A DNA stretch of 64,000 bases from the NCBI RefSeq assembly GCF_016863435.1, contig NZ_BOOW01000009.1, positions 124,001 through 188,000 of the forward strand, written 5' to 3'. Shown here one piece after another: positions 1 to 8,287 of the stretch (the first letter of the stretch is position 1; the number at the start of each line of letters is the position of its first letter). The position numbers and the translations under genes were made by a program. The notes under the pieces were generated by a model, which was given only the letters and a program-made list of their open reading frames with translations, was not told where the DNA came from and did no database searches. The DNA is from Sinosporangium siamense. GTDB lineage: Bacteria; Actinomycetota; Actinomycetes; Streptosporangiales; Streptosporangiaceae.

Positions 1-1
1 G

Positions 2-1753
2 CTCGCTTTCCTCCTTGAACCCGACCTCAGAGACGCCAAGGGCGGTCTGCGCGACGTCCAGGCGATGCAGGCCGTCGCCGCCGCGTGGGTGGCCTCCGCC
101 CCGGGGCCGCGTGTACGGGAGGCATATGAGCTTCTCCTGGACATCCGGCACGGTCTTCACGTCGTGACCTCACGCGGGGCCGACCGGCTGGTCCTGCAAG
201 AGCAGGACGCCGTGGCCGGCACCCTCGGCCTCATGGACGCCGAGGCGCTGATGCGCCGCCTCGCCGAGGCGGGCCGCACCATCGGCCACGCCTTCGACTC
301 CACCTGGCGCACCGTTGACCGGCTCCTATCCGGTCCGGCCCCCCGCGGGCGCCGCCCGCTCGCCGACGGCGTGGTCGAGCACGCCGGCGAAGTGGTGCTG
401 GCGCGCGGGGCCGACCCCCGCGACGACCCCACGCTCATCCTGCGGGCCGCCGCTGCCGCCGCAGGTGCGGGCCTGCCGCTCGCTCACGCGACCGTGACCC
501 TCCTCGCCGCCCAGTCGCCGCCGCTGCCCGTGCCGTGGCCGCCTGAGGCGCGTGACGCCCTCGTGGCGCTGCTCGGCGCCGGGCGCGCCGCCGTGCCGGT
601 GTGGGAGGAACTGGACCAGGCCGGGCTGCTGGTGCGCATCATCCCCGACTGGGAGCGTGTCCGCCATCGTCCGCAGCGCAGCCCCGTGCACCGCTTCACG
701 GTCGACCGCCACCTCATCGAGACCGCCGCGGGCGCGGCGTCCTTCACCCGTGACGTGGGCCGGCCCGACCTGCTGCTCATCTCCGCCCTCCTGCACGACA
801 TCGGCAAGGGCTGGCCGGGCGACCACTCGGTGACCGGTGAAGTGGTCGCGCGGGACATCGGCGTGCGCATGGGACTGCCCCCGGCCGACGTAGGCGTGCT
901 CGCCACAGTGGTCCGCCACCACCTTCTCCTCCCCGAGACCGCGACCCGCCGGGACCTCGACGACCCGGTGACCGTCTCCCGCGTGGCCGAGGCGGTGGGG
1001 TCGCGGGACGTCCTTGAGTTGCTGGCCGCGCTCGCCGTCGCCGACGGCAACGCCACCGGGCCCGCCGCGTGGAACACCTGGAAGTCCTCGCTCGTCGCCG
1101 ACCTCGTGCGCAGAGTGCGCTCGGTGTTGTCGGGTTCGCCGCCGCCCGCCCCCGTGTCGCCGCCGGAGGCGGCGCTGCCGGCCAGGCACGGAGGCTGTGC
1201 CGTACGCGTCAAGCAGGGCGCGGTGACGGTCGTCGCGCAGGACCGCCAGGGCCTGCTGTGGCGTGCGGCGGGGGTGCTCGCGGCGCACCGCCTCGTGGTG
1301 CGCGCGGCGTCGGCGGCGTCGGCCGGTGCGACGGCGGTCATCGAGTTCGCCGTGCTGCCTGAATACGGGTCGCCGCCCGATCCGGCGACGCTGGAGGCCG
1401 ACCTGAGACTGGTGCTCGCCGGGCGGCTGGACATCGAGCAGCGTCTGGCGGCGCGGGCCCGTTCGTCGCGTCCGTCGCGTGTGCCCGTCGCACCACCGAG
1501 AGTGACGCTTGTGGACGACGCCTCGGCCACGGCCACCGTCGTAGAAGTCCGGGCTCATGATCGTCCGGGCCTATTGTGGCGAATTGGTAGGGCATTTGGT
1601 GAATGTGCCCTTGACGTACGGGCCGCGCGCGTGGAGACTCTCGGCGCAGAGGCGGTTGACGTCTTCTACGTGGTGGACCGGACCGGCCGTCCGATCACAG
1701 ACGAGGCGCAGCGAAGCCAGATTCGTGATCAGGTTCTTACGGCTCTTCGGTAA
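2..1753 (+). CDS. glnD: PII uridylyltransferase / uridylyl-removing enzyme, 3' part
   Basis: GlnD senses glutamine and uridylylates or deuridylylates the PII protein GlnK to control nitrogen assimilation in the cytoplasm. The frame is open from base 2, so the gene is cut by the window edge. The first visible residues, LLEPDLRDAKGGLRD, match the end of the nucleotidyltransferase domain. An HD phosphohydrolase domain follows (ALLHDIGKGWPGDHS near codons 260-275 of the visible part), then two C-terminal ACT domains (QDRQGLLWRAAG and HDRPGLLWRIG). The catalytic nucleotidyltransferase motif lies outside the window. The family call is firm. In Streptomyces the next gene is ffh, but here ffh is 46 kb downstream. 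Confidence 0.95.
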   Translation, partial: LAFLLEPDLRDAKGGLRDVQAMQAVAAAWVASAPGPRVREAYELLLDIRHGLHVVTSRGADRLVLQEQDAVAGTLGLMDAEALMRRLAEAGRTIGHAFDSTWRTVDRLLSGPAPRGRRPLADGVVEHAGEVVLARGADPRDDPTLILRAAAAAAGAGLPLAHATVTLLAAQSPPLPVPWPPEARDALVALLGAGRAAVPVWEELDQAGLLVRIIPDWERVRHRPQRSPVHRFTVDRHLIETAAGAASFTRDVGRPDLLLISALLHDIGKGWPGDHSVTGEVVARDIGVRMGLPPADVGVLATVVRHHLLLPETATRRDLDDPVTVSRVAEAVGSRDVLELLAALAVADGNATGPAAWNTWKSSLVADLVRRVRSVLSGSPPPAPVSPPEAALPARHGGCAVRVKQGAVTVVAQDRQGLLWRAAGVLAAHRLVVRAASAASAGATAVIEFAVLPEYGSPPDPATLEADLRLVLAGRLDIEQRLAARARSSRPSRVPVAPPRVTLVDDASATATVVEVRAHDRPGLLWRIGRAFGECALDVRAARVETLGAEAVDVFYVVDRTGRPITDEAQRSQIRDQVLTALR

Positions 1754-1877
1754 ATAAATCTAGATGTTGTCACCTTTGTAACGATTAAGTCCGTTTCGCC
1801 TGGTAGCGGCTTGTGCGTCTTGACCTTGTGGTCGAATGAGCCCACTTGTGAACGAGGCTTGAGGGGTAGCGAGAGCG

Positions 1878-4800
1878 GTGACGACGGGTACAACCGAAAG
1901 TGGCCGTGCCAGGCGGGACCGTACAAAACGGTCATCTACACTCCGGCGTCTGGGACCGCGTTACTGGCGTGTGAGATCACGCCTCGCCGTGCTGATCCTC
2001 GTGCCTACGGCGGTCGGCGTGTTTCTCTCCGGCGCCCGGGTCGTGACCGCCGTGGAGGGCGTGTCCGAGCACCGCCGCGTCGGTCTGGCCGCCGAATACG
2101 CCGGGCACCTGCGCGATTTAGCTCATACGCTCGCGATCGAGCGGGACACCGGCACCTGGTGGGGAGCCTCCACCGACAAGGGCGAGCGGAGCGCGGCCTA
2201 CAAGGACGCGCAGGCGGCGGTCAAACGCAGCGTGAGCGCGGTGCGCGCCGACCTCGAACTTGTGGACGCCTCCTACGGCGATCGCGTGGACACCATGACC
2301 AAACGTGTACGCGGTGGCCTTGAGGCGATCGACAGTCTGCAAGACAAGCCCGACCCCGATCGCTTCACCTATCTCATCGCCGACCTGTTCCGGCTGCACG
2401 ACGCCTTCTCCCAGGTCAGCGACCAGAAGGAGCTGGGCGCGCAGTTCCGCGCCCTCGGCGCCCTGGCCAAAATCAAGGAGCAGGTGTCCATCCAGCGGGT
2501 GCGCATCCTGCGCGCGGCCTACGACAGGCGGCGCATCAACGACGACACGGTCCAGAAGTTCTTCGCCGACCGCGAGCGACTGCGCGAATACATCGCGCAA
2601 TATGGCAACGAGGTCGGCCCCCAAGGCGCCGACGAGCTCGCGAGCAAGCTGAACCACCCGACCTTCCACCGGGTCGAGATCGAACGCAGCCGCGCCATCT
2701 TCCTCGCGAACCAGGCGGTCGCCGCCAGTCGGCCGGTCCACAACCTGCTCAGCGACGTCACCGGGTGGTTCGACACCAACGGCGACGTGATTCAGCTGGT
2801 CGACCAGTTCGAGGACGAGGTCGCCGCGGAAGTGGCGGCCGAGACCAAGGAACTCGAGAGCGCGGAGATGCGCAACGCGCTCATCGCCGGTGCCTCGATC
2901 CTTGCCCTGCTGCTGCTCGTCCTGCTCACCACCGTGCTCATCGCGCGGTCGATGGTCACGCCGCTGCGGCGCCTGCGCAGCGAGGCCCTGGAGATCGCCG
3001 GTTTCCGCCTTCCCGACGTGGTCCGCAACCTCCGCCTGTCGACCGACGCCAAGCCGCCCGTGGTCGCGCCGATCTCGACGACGACCGAGGACGAGATCGC
3101 CGAAGTCGCCCAGGCATTCGACGAGGTGCACCGGCAGGCCGTGCGCCTCGCCGCCGAAGAGGCCGGACTGCGCAGCAACATCAACGCGATGTTCGTCAAC
3201 CTGTCCCGGCGCACCCAGACACTCGTCGAACGCCAGATCTCCCTCATCGACGGCCTGGAGAAGGGCGAGCAGGACGGCTCCCGTCTCGCGGACCTGTTCA
3301 AGCTCGACCACCTCGCCACCCGCATGCGGCGCAACAGTGAGAACCTCCTGGTCCTCGCCGGCCACGAGCCCAACCGGCGGCGCAGCCAGCCGGCCAAACT
3401 CGTGGACGTCGTGCGCGCCTCCCTGTCGGAGGTCGAGGACTACGAGCGGGTGCAGGTCAAGGTGCACCGGGCCACGGCCGTCGTGGGCTCGGCCGCCAAC
3501 GACGTGGTGCACCTGGTCGCCGAGCTGGTGGAGAACGCCATCCAGTTCTCGCCCAGGCACACCAAGGTCGTCGTCGGCAGCAGTCTCATCGAGGGCGGCG
3601 CGGCGCTCCTGACGGTCGTGGACAACGGCATCGGGATGACCCAGGAGGAGCTCGTCGAGGCCAACCGGCGCCTCTCCGAGCCGCCTGTGGTCGATGTGTC
3701 GGTCTCGCGGCGCATGGGCCTGTTCGTGGTCGGCCGGCTTGCGCTCCGGCACGGCATCCGCGTGCAGCTGCGGCCGGGCGAGGGCGGCGGCGTCGTCGCC
3801 ATGGTCCTGCTTCCGCCGGTCGTGGTCATCCAGGGGCAGCCCACGAACTCCGCTCCCATGGGCGGGCGTCCGGCGCAGAAGCCCGCCGAGAGCGCGCGTC
3901 CCTTCGGCGGGAGCACCACGGGACCCTTCGGCTCGGAGGGCACCGGGCCCTTCAGCCGGGAGGCGTCCCCGCTTCAGTCGTATTCGGGGGCTTCGTCGTT
4001 CGGCACAGGACCGGTGGAGTTCCCCTCGGGCCCGCTCGACCTGTCCGGGATGCCGCCGGGCGCCCACTCTGGGACCGGTCCGCAGCCGCTGGGAGGCACA
4101 GGCCCCCTGCCCGGCGCCGGCTCACCGGGTGCAGGAGCGTCGCCGGGCGCCAACGGAGGCGGGACCACCTCGGGCGGTCTGCCCCGCCGCTCACCCAAGC
4201 AGAAGCCGTCGGAGACCGGGAGCTTCTCCGTCGCCTCGGACTCCGGTGCCTTCACGCGCCCTGGCGAGTCCGACTCCGGTGGTTTCCCGCGTCCCGGGGC
4301 TTCGGACTCCGGTGCCTTCTCTCCGCCCCCTGTGTCGGACTCTGGGGGCTTCCCACGGCCTGGTGTGTCGGACTCCGGAGGCTTCCCCCACCCCGGTGTC
4401 TCCGACTCCGGCCCGCACCACATGCCGAGTGCGTCCGACTCCGGTCCGCATCGCATGCCGGGTTTGTCGGACTCCGGCTCGCACCGCATGCCCGGCGGGT
4501 CCGACACCGGAGGGCACGGCCTGCCGGGCGACACGGGTCCGTTCCGATTCGGCGGCGTGGCCGACACCGGTGCGCAGAGCGTGCCGGGTCCGGCCGACTC
4601 CGGCCCCTTCCGGCGTACGGCGGAGCCCGCCCAAGGCGGTGACCAAGCGCCGTCCTTCTCGGCCTGGGCCCCCACGGCCACCGGCGGGACATACGACAGC
4701 AGGTACGACGAGAAGACCCACGCCGACGACCCGGACACGGCGTCGATGCCCGCTGTAGATTTCTCCCCGCTTGAGGATGAAGGGGAGTTCCTGCCCATCT

Positions 4801-5225
4801 TCGCCTCGGTCGAGTCGGCGTGGTTCCGCCGTGCCGACCCAGAGGAAGACGGCGCCGCCTCGCAGGACACCACAACCGCCGAGCGGCGGCTGCCCACGCC
4901 CAGCCGCGTTCCCCCCGTCCAAGGGGGCGGGAACGACGGGTGGACGGGCGCGTCCGACGCGGGCTGGCGCGCCGCTCAGGCCGCCAGTCAGCCCGCCATG
5001 GGCGGCGTCACAGCCGCCGGGCTGCCGAAGCGCACCCCCAAAGCCAACCTCGTCCCAGGTACAGCCGCGCTCGGCGCGCCGACTCCCGCGCCGCCCGCCG
5101 CTCCCGTCTCGGCCGACCGCATCCGTAGCCGGATGTCGGGATTCCAACAGGGGGTACGGCGTGGCCGCGCCGAAATACGTGAGGAAAGCGCCCGCCCCCG
5201 GGCGGAAGAGGAGGAGAACTCGTGA
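1878..5225 (+). CDS. cvnA: Conservon 1 nitrate-sensor-like membrane histidine kinase CvnA
   Basis: This is the sensor-kinase subunit of a conservon, a membrane complex that couples a kinase-like sensor to a Ras-like GTPase. The protein has 1115 aa. A WRVRSRL motif precedes TM1 (about residues 36-52). An extracellular NIT-type helical sensor runs to TM2 (about 334-356), followed by HAMP, an H-box-like segment ([15 protein letters not shown], His near 478) and an HATPase domain with N-box ELVENA, DNGIGM and RMGLFVVG. The tail from about residue 680 looks disordered. It carries 11-residue SDSG repeats (about 787-900) and ends in the conserved motifs LPIFASVESAWF, GLPKRTPKANLVPG and RSRMSGFQQGVRR. 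The start is the GTG after GAGAGCG. It overlaps cvnB by GTGA. The signal sensed is unknown. Confidence 0.9.
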   Translation: MTTGTTESGRARRDRTKRSSTLRRLGPRYWRVRSRLAVLILVPTAVGVFLSGARVVTAVEGVSEHRRVGLAAEYAGHLRDLAHTLAIERDTGTWWGASTDKGERSAAYKDAQAAVKRSVSAVRADLELVDASYGDRVDTMTKRVRGGLEAIDSLQDKPDPDRFTYLIADLFRLHDAFSQVSDQKELGAQFRALGALAKIKEQVSIQRVRILRAAYDRRRINDDTVQKFFADRERLREYIAQYGNEVGPQGADELASKLNHPTFHRVEIERSRAIFLANQAVAASRPVHNLLSDVTGWFDTNGDVIQLVDQFEDEVAAEVAAETKELESAEMRNALIAGASILALLLLVLLTTVLIARSMVTPLRRLRSEALEIAGFRLPDVVRNLRLSTDAKPPVVAPISTTTEDEIAEVAQAFDEVHRQAVRLAAEEAGLRSNINAMFVNLSRRTQTLVERQISLIDGLEKGEQDGSRLADLFKLDHLATRMRRNSENLLVLAGHEPNRRRSQPAKLVDVVRASLSEVEDYERVQVKVHRATAVVGSAANDVVHLVAELVENAIQFSPRHTKVVVGSSLIEGGAALLTVVDNGIGMTQEELVEANRRLSEPPVVDVSVSRRMGLFVVGRLALRHGIRVQLRPGEGGGVVAMVLLPPVVVIQGQPTNSAPMGGRPAQKPAESARPFGGSTTGPFGSEGTGPFSREASPLQSYSGASSFGTGPVEFPSGPLDLSGMPPGAHSGTGPQPLGGTGPLPGAGSPGAGASPGANGGGTTSGGLPRRSPKQKPSETGSFSVASDSGAFTRPGESDSGGFPRPGASDSGAFSPPPVSDSGGFPRPGVSDSGGFPHPGVSDSGPHHMPSASDSGPHRMPGLSDSGSHRMPGGSDTGGHGLPGDTGPFRFGGVADTGAQSVPGPADSGPFRRTAEPAQGGDQAPSFSAWAPTATGGTYDSRYDEKTHADDPDTASMPAVDFSPLEDEGEFLPIFASVESAWFRRADPEEDGAASQDTTTAERRLPTPSRVPPVQGGGNDGWTGASDAGWRAAQAASQPAMGGVTAAGLPKRTPKANLVPGTAALGAPTPAPPAAPVSADRIRSRMSGFQQGVRRGRAEIREESARPRAEEEENS
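4236..4617 (+). repeat. Degenerate 11-codon SDSG repeats in cvnA1
   Basis: In-frame degenerate repeats encode units of the type SDSGGFPRPGV. There are eight SDSG cores followed by SDTG, ADTG and ADSG variants. They lie in the disordered tail of the first conservon kinase, between the ATPase domain and the conserved C-terminal motifs. The other three kinases in the window lack this repeat. Confidence 0.85.
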
Positions 5226-5647
5226 CCGTCCTGAGCCATGAGGCGCGCAGGTTCGATTGGTTGATCACAGAGTTCGTACGCGGCACGCCCGGTGTCGCGC
5301 ACGCAGTCGTCGTATCCGCCGACGGCCTGTGCCTCGCCACCTCTGAGGGTTTCCCGCCGGACCGCGCCGACCAGCTCGCCGCGGTCTCCGCGGGATTGCT
5401 CAGCCTTACGGTGGGGGCCGCCAGAGTCTTCGAAGGCGGCCCCGTCACCCAGACCGTCGTGGAGATGCAGCGCGGGCTGATGTTGGTGATGGCCATCAGC
5501 GACGGCTCCGTGCTCGCTCTGCTCGCCGCGCCGGACTGCGACATGGGGCTGGTCGCCTATCAAATGACGTTGCTGGTCGAGCGGGCCGGGCAGGCGCTGA
5601 CGCCGGCCCTTCGCGCGGAGCTTCAGGCGTCGAGGGGCGGTCGGTGA
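5222..5647 (+). CDS. cvnB: Conservon 1 roadblock/LC7 protein CvnB
   Basis: This 141-aa roadblock/LC7-fold protein belongs to the MglB-like class that binds and regulates small Ras-like GTPases. Recognisable features are the opening [20 protein letters not shown], the AADQLAAVSAG-like helix ([16 protein letters not shown]) and a [18 protein letters not shown] ending, which closely match CvnB2 and CvnB3 in this window. The GTG start overlaps the kinase stop (GTGA), so translation is probably coupled. Its expected role is as GAP or scaffold for CvnD at the membrane with CvnA. That role is inferred from family knowledge. Confidence 0.92.
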   Translation: MTVLSHEARRFDWLITEFVRGTPGVAHAVVVSADGLCLATSEGFPPDRADQLAAVSAGLLSLTVGAARVFEGGPVTQTVVEMQRGLMLVMAISDGSVLALLAAPDCDMGLVAYQMTLLVERAGQALTPALRAELQASRGGR

Positions 5648-5668
5648 GCGGGATGATGGGAGCCGGTC

Positions 5669-6031
5669 GTGCTCGGTGACGACGGCGCCGGGGACGAAGA
5701 GCCGCTCTTCCGTCCCTACGCTGTAACCGGTGGTCGCTCGGAGCCGCGCTACCATCTGGCAGTGGAGACTCTGGTTTCCTCGATGTCCATCCCAGATGAC
5801 GAGATGGCGCTGCTCACTCCTGAGCAGGAGACCATAGTCATGCTATGCCGATCATTTCGGTCGGTGGCCGAGATCTCCGCGTTGCTGAAGGTCCCGTTGG
5901 GGGTGGCCAGAGTGCTGGTGGCCGACATGGCAGACGAAAACCTCGTCCGCCTTCACCAGCCTCTCCTCAGCCAGGGACATCCAGACCTCAACATGCTCGA
6001 AAGGGTGCTCAGTGGACTTCGCAGGCTCTAA
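5669..6031 (+). CDS. cvnC: Conservon 1 DUF742 protein CvnC
   Basis: This 120-aa protein has the DUF742 signature: RPYAVTGGRS, then LCRSFRSVAEISALLKVPLG and a VLVADMADENLVRLHQ segment, ending in LERVLSGLRRL. The fold resembles a winged helix-turn-helix, but CvnC proteins are thought to act inside the conservon complex rather than as free repressors. The GTG start is 21 nt after cvnB. Its last seven codons overlap the start of cvnD in another frame, so the sequence encoding SGLRRL also encodes MDFAGS. The N terminus is shorter than in CvnC2 and CvnC3. Confidence 0.9.
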   Translation: MLGDDGAGDEEPLFRPYAVTGGRSEPRYHLAVETLVSSMSIPDDEMALLTPEQETIVMLCRSFRSVAEISALLKVPLGVARVLVADMADENLVRLHQPLLSQGHPDLNMLERVLSGLRRL

Positions 6032-6596
6032 CCACGGCGGCCTGACGTCGACCAAGATCGTGGTCGCGGGCGGGTTCGGCGTCGGCAAGACCACGTTCGT
6101 GGGCGCGGTGTCCGAGATCCTCCCGCTCACGACCGAAGCCGTGATGACCGACGCGAGCGCCGGTATCGACGACCTGGCCCACACTCCGAACAAGGCGACC
6201 ACCACCGTCGCCATGGACTTCGGACGCCTCTCCCTTGAGCGCGACCTGATCCTGTATCTCTTCGGAACGCCGGGTCAGCACCGCTTCTGGTTCATGTGGG
6301 ATGACCTGGTCAGAGGTGCGATCGGTGCCGTCGTCCTCATCGACACCCGCCGTCTCGCCGACAGCTTCCCGGCCATCGACTACTTCGAGGAGGCCCAGCT
6401 TCCTTTCGTCGTCGGTGTCAACGGGTGGGAGGGACAGTTCGCCCACAACGAGGCCGAGGTCCGCGAGGCGCTCGCCCTCGCACCGCACATCCCGATCGTC
6501 CGCTGTGACGCGCGCAGCCGGGAGTCGGTCAAAGCGACCTTGATCACACTTGTGGAGCACGTCGTCCGAGTACGGGCGGCCCACGTCCTCCTCTGA
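6012..6596 (+). CDS. cvnD: Conservon 1 Ras-like GTPase CvnD
   Basis: This 194-aa small GTPase carries the P-loop GGFGVGKTT near residues 19-27, the G3-like segment LFGTPGQHRFWFMWDD and a degenerate G4 region (VNGWEGQ instead of NKxD). It is the output switch of the conservon. Members of this family are kept inactive or active by CvnB, with which they are co-translated. The GTG start lies inside cvnC and overlaps it by 20 nt. It is 70-80% similar by eye to CvnD2 and CvnD3 but has clearly different synonymous codons. A strong hairpin follows about 30 nt after the stop. Confidence 0.92.
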   Translation: MDFAGSNHGGLTSTKIVVAGGFGVGKTTFVGAVSEILPLTTEAVMTDASAGIDDLAHTPNKATTTVAMDFGRLSLERDLILYLFGTPGQHRFWFMWDDLVRGAIGAVVLIDTRRLADSFPAIDYFEEAQLPFVVGVNGWEGQFAHNEAEVREALALAPHIPIVRCDARSRESVKATLITLVEHVVRVRAAHVLL

Positions 6597-6625
6597 CCAC
6601 GGCACCGCCCACGGCGTCCGCCATC

Positions 6626-6667
6626 CGCCTCATGCCCCGCCGGACCGATCCGCCGGGGCATGAGGCG
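6626..6667 (+). terminator. Hairpin terminator after conservon 1
   Basis: A perfect 14-bp inverted repeat (CGCCTCATGCCCCG at 6626-6639, its complement at 6654-6667) with a 14-nt loop lies 29 nt after cvnD1. There is no T tract, as is common in high-GC actinobacteria. Confidence 0.75.
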
Positions 6668-6960
6668 TACTCCGGCCCGCCTGAGCCACTGCGTGGGGCC
6701 GCCGCTTCACCGCCACCGGGCCGCTGTGGCCCCTGCCCGTCGCTTGGGCCGCTGTCGCCCGCCACAGGGCACGCCCTCACCGCTGGAACGTTGCCGTCCC
6801 GCCGGCGCCGCCTCGCGGGCGCCTCGCCGTACGAGCGTTGTCCGGGGTGATGGGGGAAGGACGCGGCCGGTGGGCTAGTCTGTCGGCCGTCTCCGCCTTG
6901 TCGTGGGGGTCGATGAACAACGCGCTCCGGCCGGGCGATCCCGGCAGAACAGGGAAAACG

Positions 6961-7791
6961 GTGAAGCTGCTCCACTCAGGGAAGGTCCGCGACGTCTACG
7001 AGGACCGTGGCGACATCATCCTGGTCGCCTCCGACCGTGTGTCGGTCTACGACGTGATCCTCCCCACACCTATCCCCGACAAGGGCAAGGTGCTCACGCA
7101 GCTTTCGCTCTGGTGGTTCGAGCAGCTCGCCGACCTGGTGCCCAACCACGTCATCTCGGCCGACGACGTGCCGGCGGAGTTCGCCGGGCGCGCCGTCCGC
7201 TGCCGCCGGCTTTCGATGGTGCAGGTCGAGTGCATCGCCAGGGGATATCTCGCCGGTCTCGGCCTCAAGGAATATCAGGCGAGCGGTTCGGTTTCCGGCG
7301 TGGCTCTGCCGCCCGGCCTGGTGGAGGGCTCGAAGCTGCCCGAGCCGGTGTTCACACCCACCACGAAGGCACCGCTCGGCGCCCACGACGAGTTCATCAC
7401 CTACGGCGACGTGGTGGCGCAGGAGGGCGAGGAGCTCGCCGCGGAGCTGCGCCGCCTCACCCTTGAGGTCTACCGCCGGGGCGCGGAGCTGGCCGCCGCG
7501 CGCGGCGTCGTCATCGCCGACACCAAGCTCGAGTTCGGCAAGGACGCCGAGGGCCGGCTCACCCTCGGCGACGAGGTGCTGACCTCCGACTCGTCGAGGT
7601 TCTGGCCCGCCGACCAGTGGGAGCCGGGCCGCCCGCAGTTCTCCTTCGACAAGCAGTTCGTGCGCGACTGGGCGGCGGGCACCGGCTGGGACAAGCGTGC
7701 CCCCGCCCCCGAAGTGCCCGACCACATCGTGGAGACCACCCGCGCCCGCTACATCGAGGCATACGAACGCATCACCGGTAAATCCTTCTGA
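6961..7791 (+). CDS. purC: Phosphoribosylaminoimidazole-succinocarboxamide synthase
   Basis: PurC joins CAIR and aspartate, with ATP, to make SAICAR in purine synthesis. The protein begins MKLLHSGKVRDVYEDRGD and contains the SDRVSVYDVILPTPIPDKG motif, ECIARGYLAG, FTPTTKAPLGAHDE and the DTKLEFG active-site region, giving about 276 aa, the usual actinobacterial length. I prefer the GTG at 6961, preceded by AGGGAAAAC, because homologues start at MKLLHSGK. An in-frame ATG at 6913 and upstream codons back to 6838 are possible but add residues atypical for the family. It stands alone here, away from other pur genes. Confidence 0.92.
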   Translation: MKLLHSGKVRDVYEDRGDIILVASDRVSVYDVILPTPIPDKGKVLTQLSLWWFEQLADLVPNHVISADDVPAEFAGRAVRCRRLSMVQVECIARGYLAGLGLKEYQASGSVSGVALPPGLVEGSKLPEPVFTPTTKAPLGAHDEFITYGDVVAQEGEELAAELRRLTLEVYRRGAELAAARGVVIADTKLEFGKDAEGRLTLGDEVLTSDSSRFWPADQWEPGRPQFSFDKQFVRDWAAGTGWDKRAPAPEVPDHIVETTRARYIEAYERITGKSF

Positions 7792-8230
7792 CACCGGCCA
7801 CGACCCGACCCGCGTCCAGGCCCCGCAGGCGTCCATGCCCTTGCCGCGCTCGTCCTGAGCCTCAGGTGTGCGCCGGCACGGTGTTCCTCCCGCGCCGGTC
7901 CGGGGCCATGCCGGCACGGTCCACCTGCCGGGGCCGAGCGGAAGGGCCCGGCAAGATACGGCGGATGCCGGCGCGGCCCACCCGCCGGGGAGGTCAGCTG
8001 ATGAGGTCCCAAGGATGCCGGCGGCGGCCTATCTCGCCCGGGGTGAGAATCAGCGCGGCAACGTCGTGCACTGCCGCGCCCGCCACTTCGCCTGCCGGTG
8101 CCAGGCGTCCCGCATCCCCACGCTCAGCCGGCCCGGCCACCTCGCCACACTCACCTCCCGGGCGGCGCACATCAGCCCCATGGCCGTCTGAAACGCCCCG
8201 CCGTTGCCGACATGGCGGCGGCGGGCTTGT
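7792..8230. other. Intergenic region after purC
   Basis: About 440 bp without a supportable gene. It is GC-rich and contains several loosely repeated GCCGGCACGG / GCCGGCGCGG words around 7870-7985, but no open frame with a ribosome site or recognisable product. It lies between purC and the convergent secreted-protein gene. Confidence 0.5.
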
Positions 8231-8278
8231 GCCGTACCTCTCCGTCCAGGCCACGATTCCGGGACGGAGAGGTACGGC
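8231..8278. terminator. Strong hairpin between purC and the secreted-protein gene
   Basis: A perfect 17-bp inverted repeat (left arm 8231-8247, right arm 8262-8278, 14-nt loop; arm core GTACCTCTCCGTCC) lies 9 nt beyond the stop of the minus-strand gene at 8288. It can fold on either strand and probably terminates both converging transcripts. Confidence 0.8.
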
Positions 8279-8287
8279 GGAGCCCGG

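Noticed and set aside
326-1558. Long minus-strand open frames over glnD, up to 410 codons
   Set aside because: They are antisense shadows created by high GC at third positions. They lack ribosome sites and show Arg/Gly/His-rich composition with no known family.
2118-4067. 649-codon minus-strand frame over cvnA1, and similar frames over cvnA3 (34126-36099) and cvnA4 (44080-45981)
   Set aside because: All three lie antisense to the same kinase domains, so they reflect codon bias of the kinase genes and not separate proteins.
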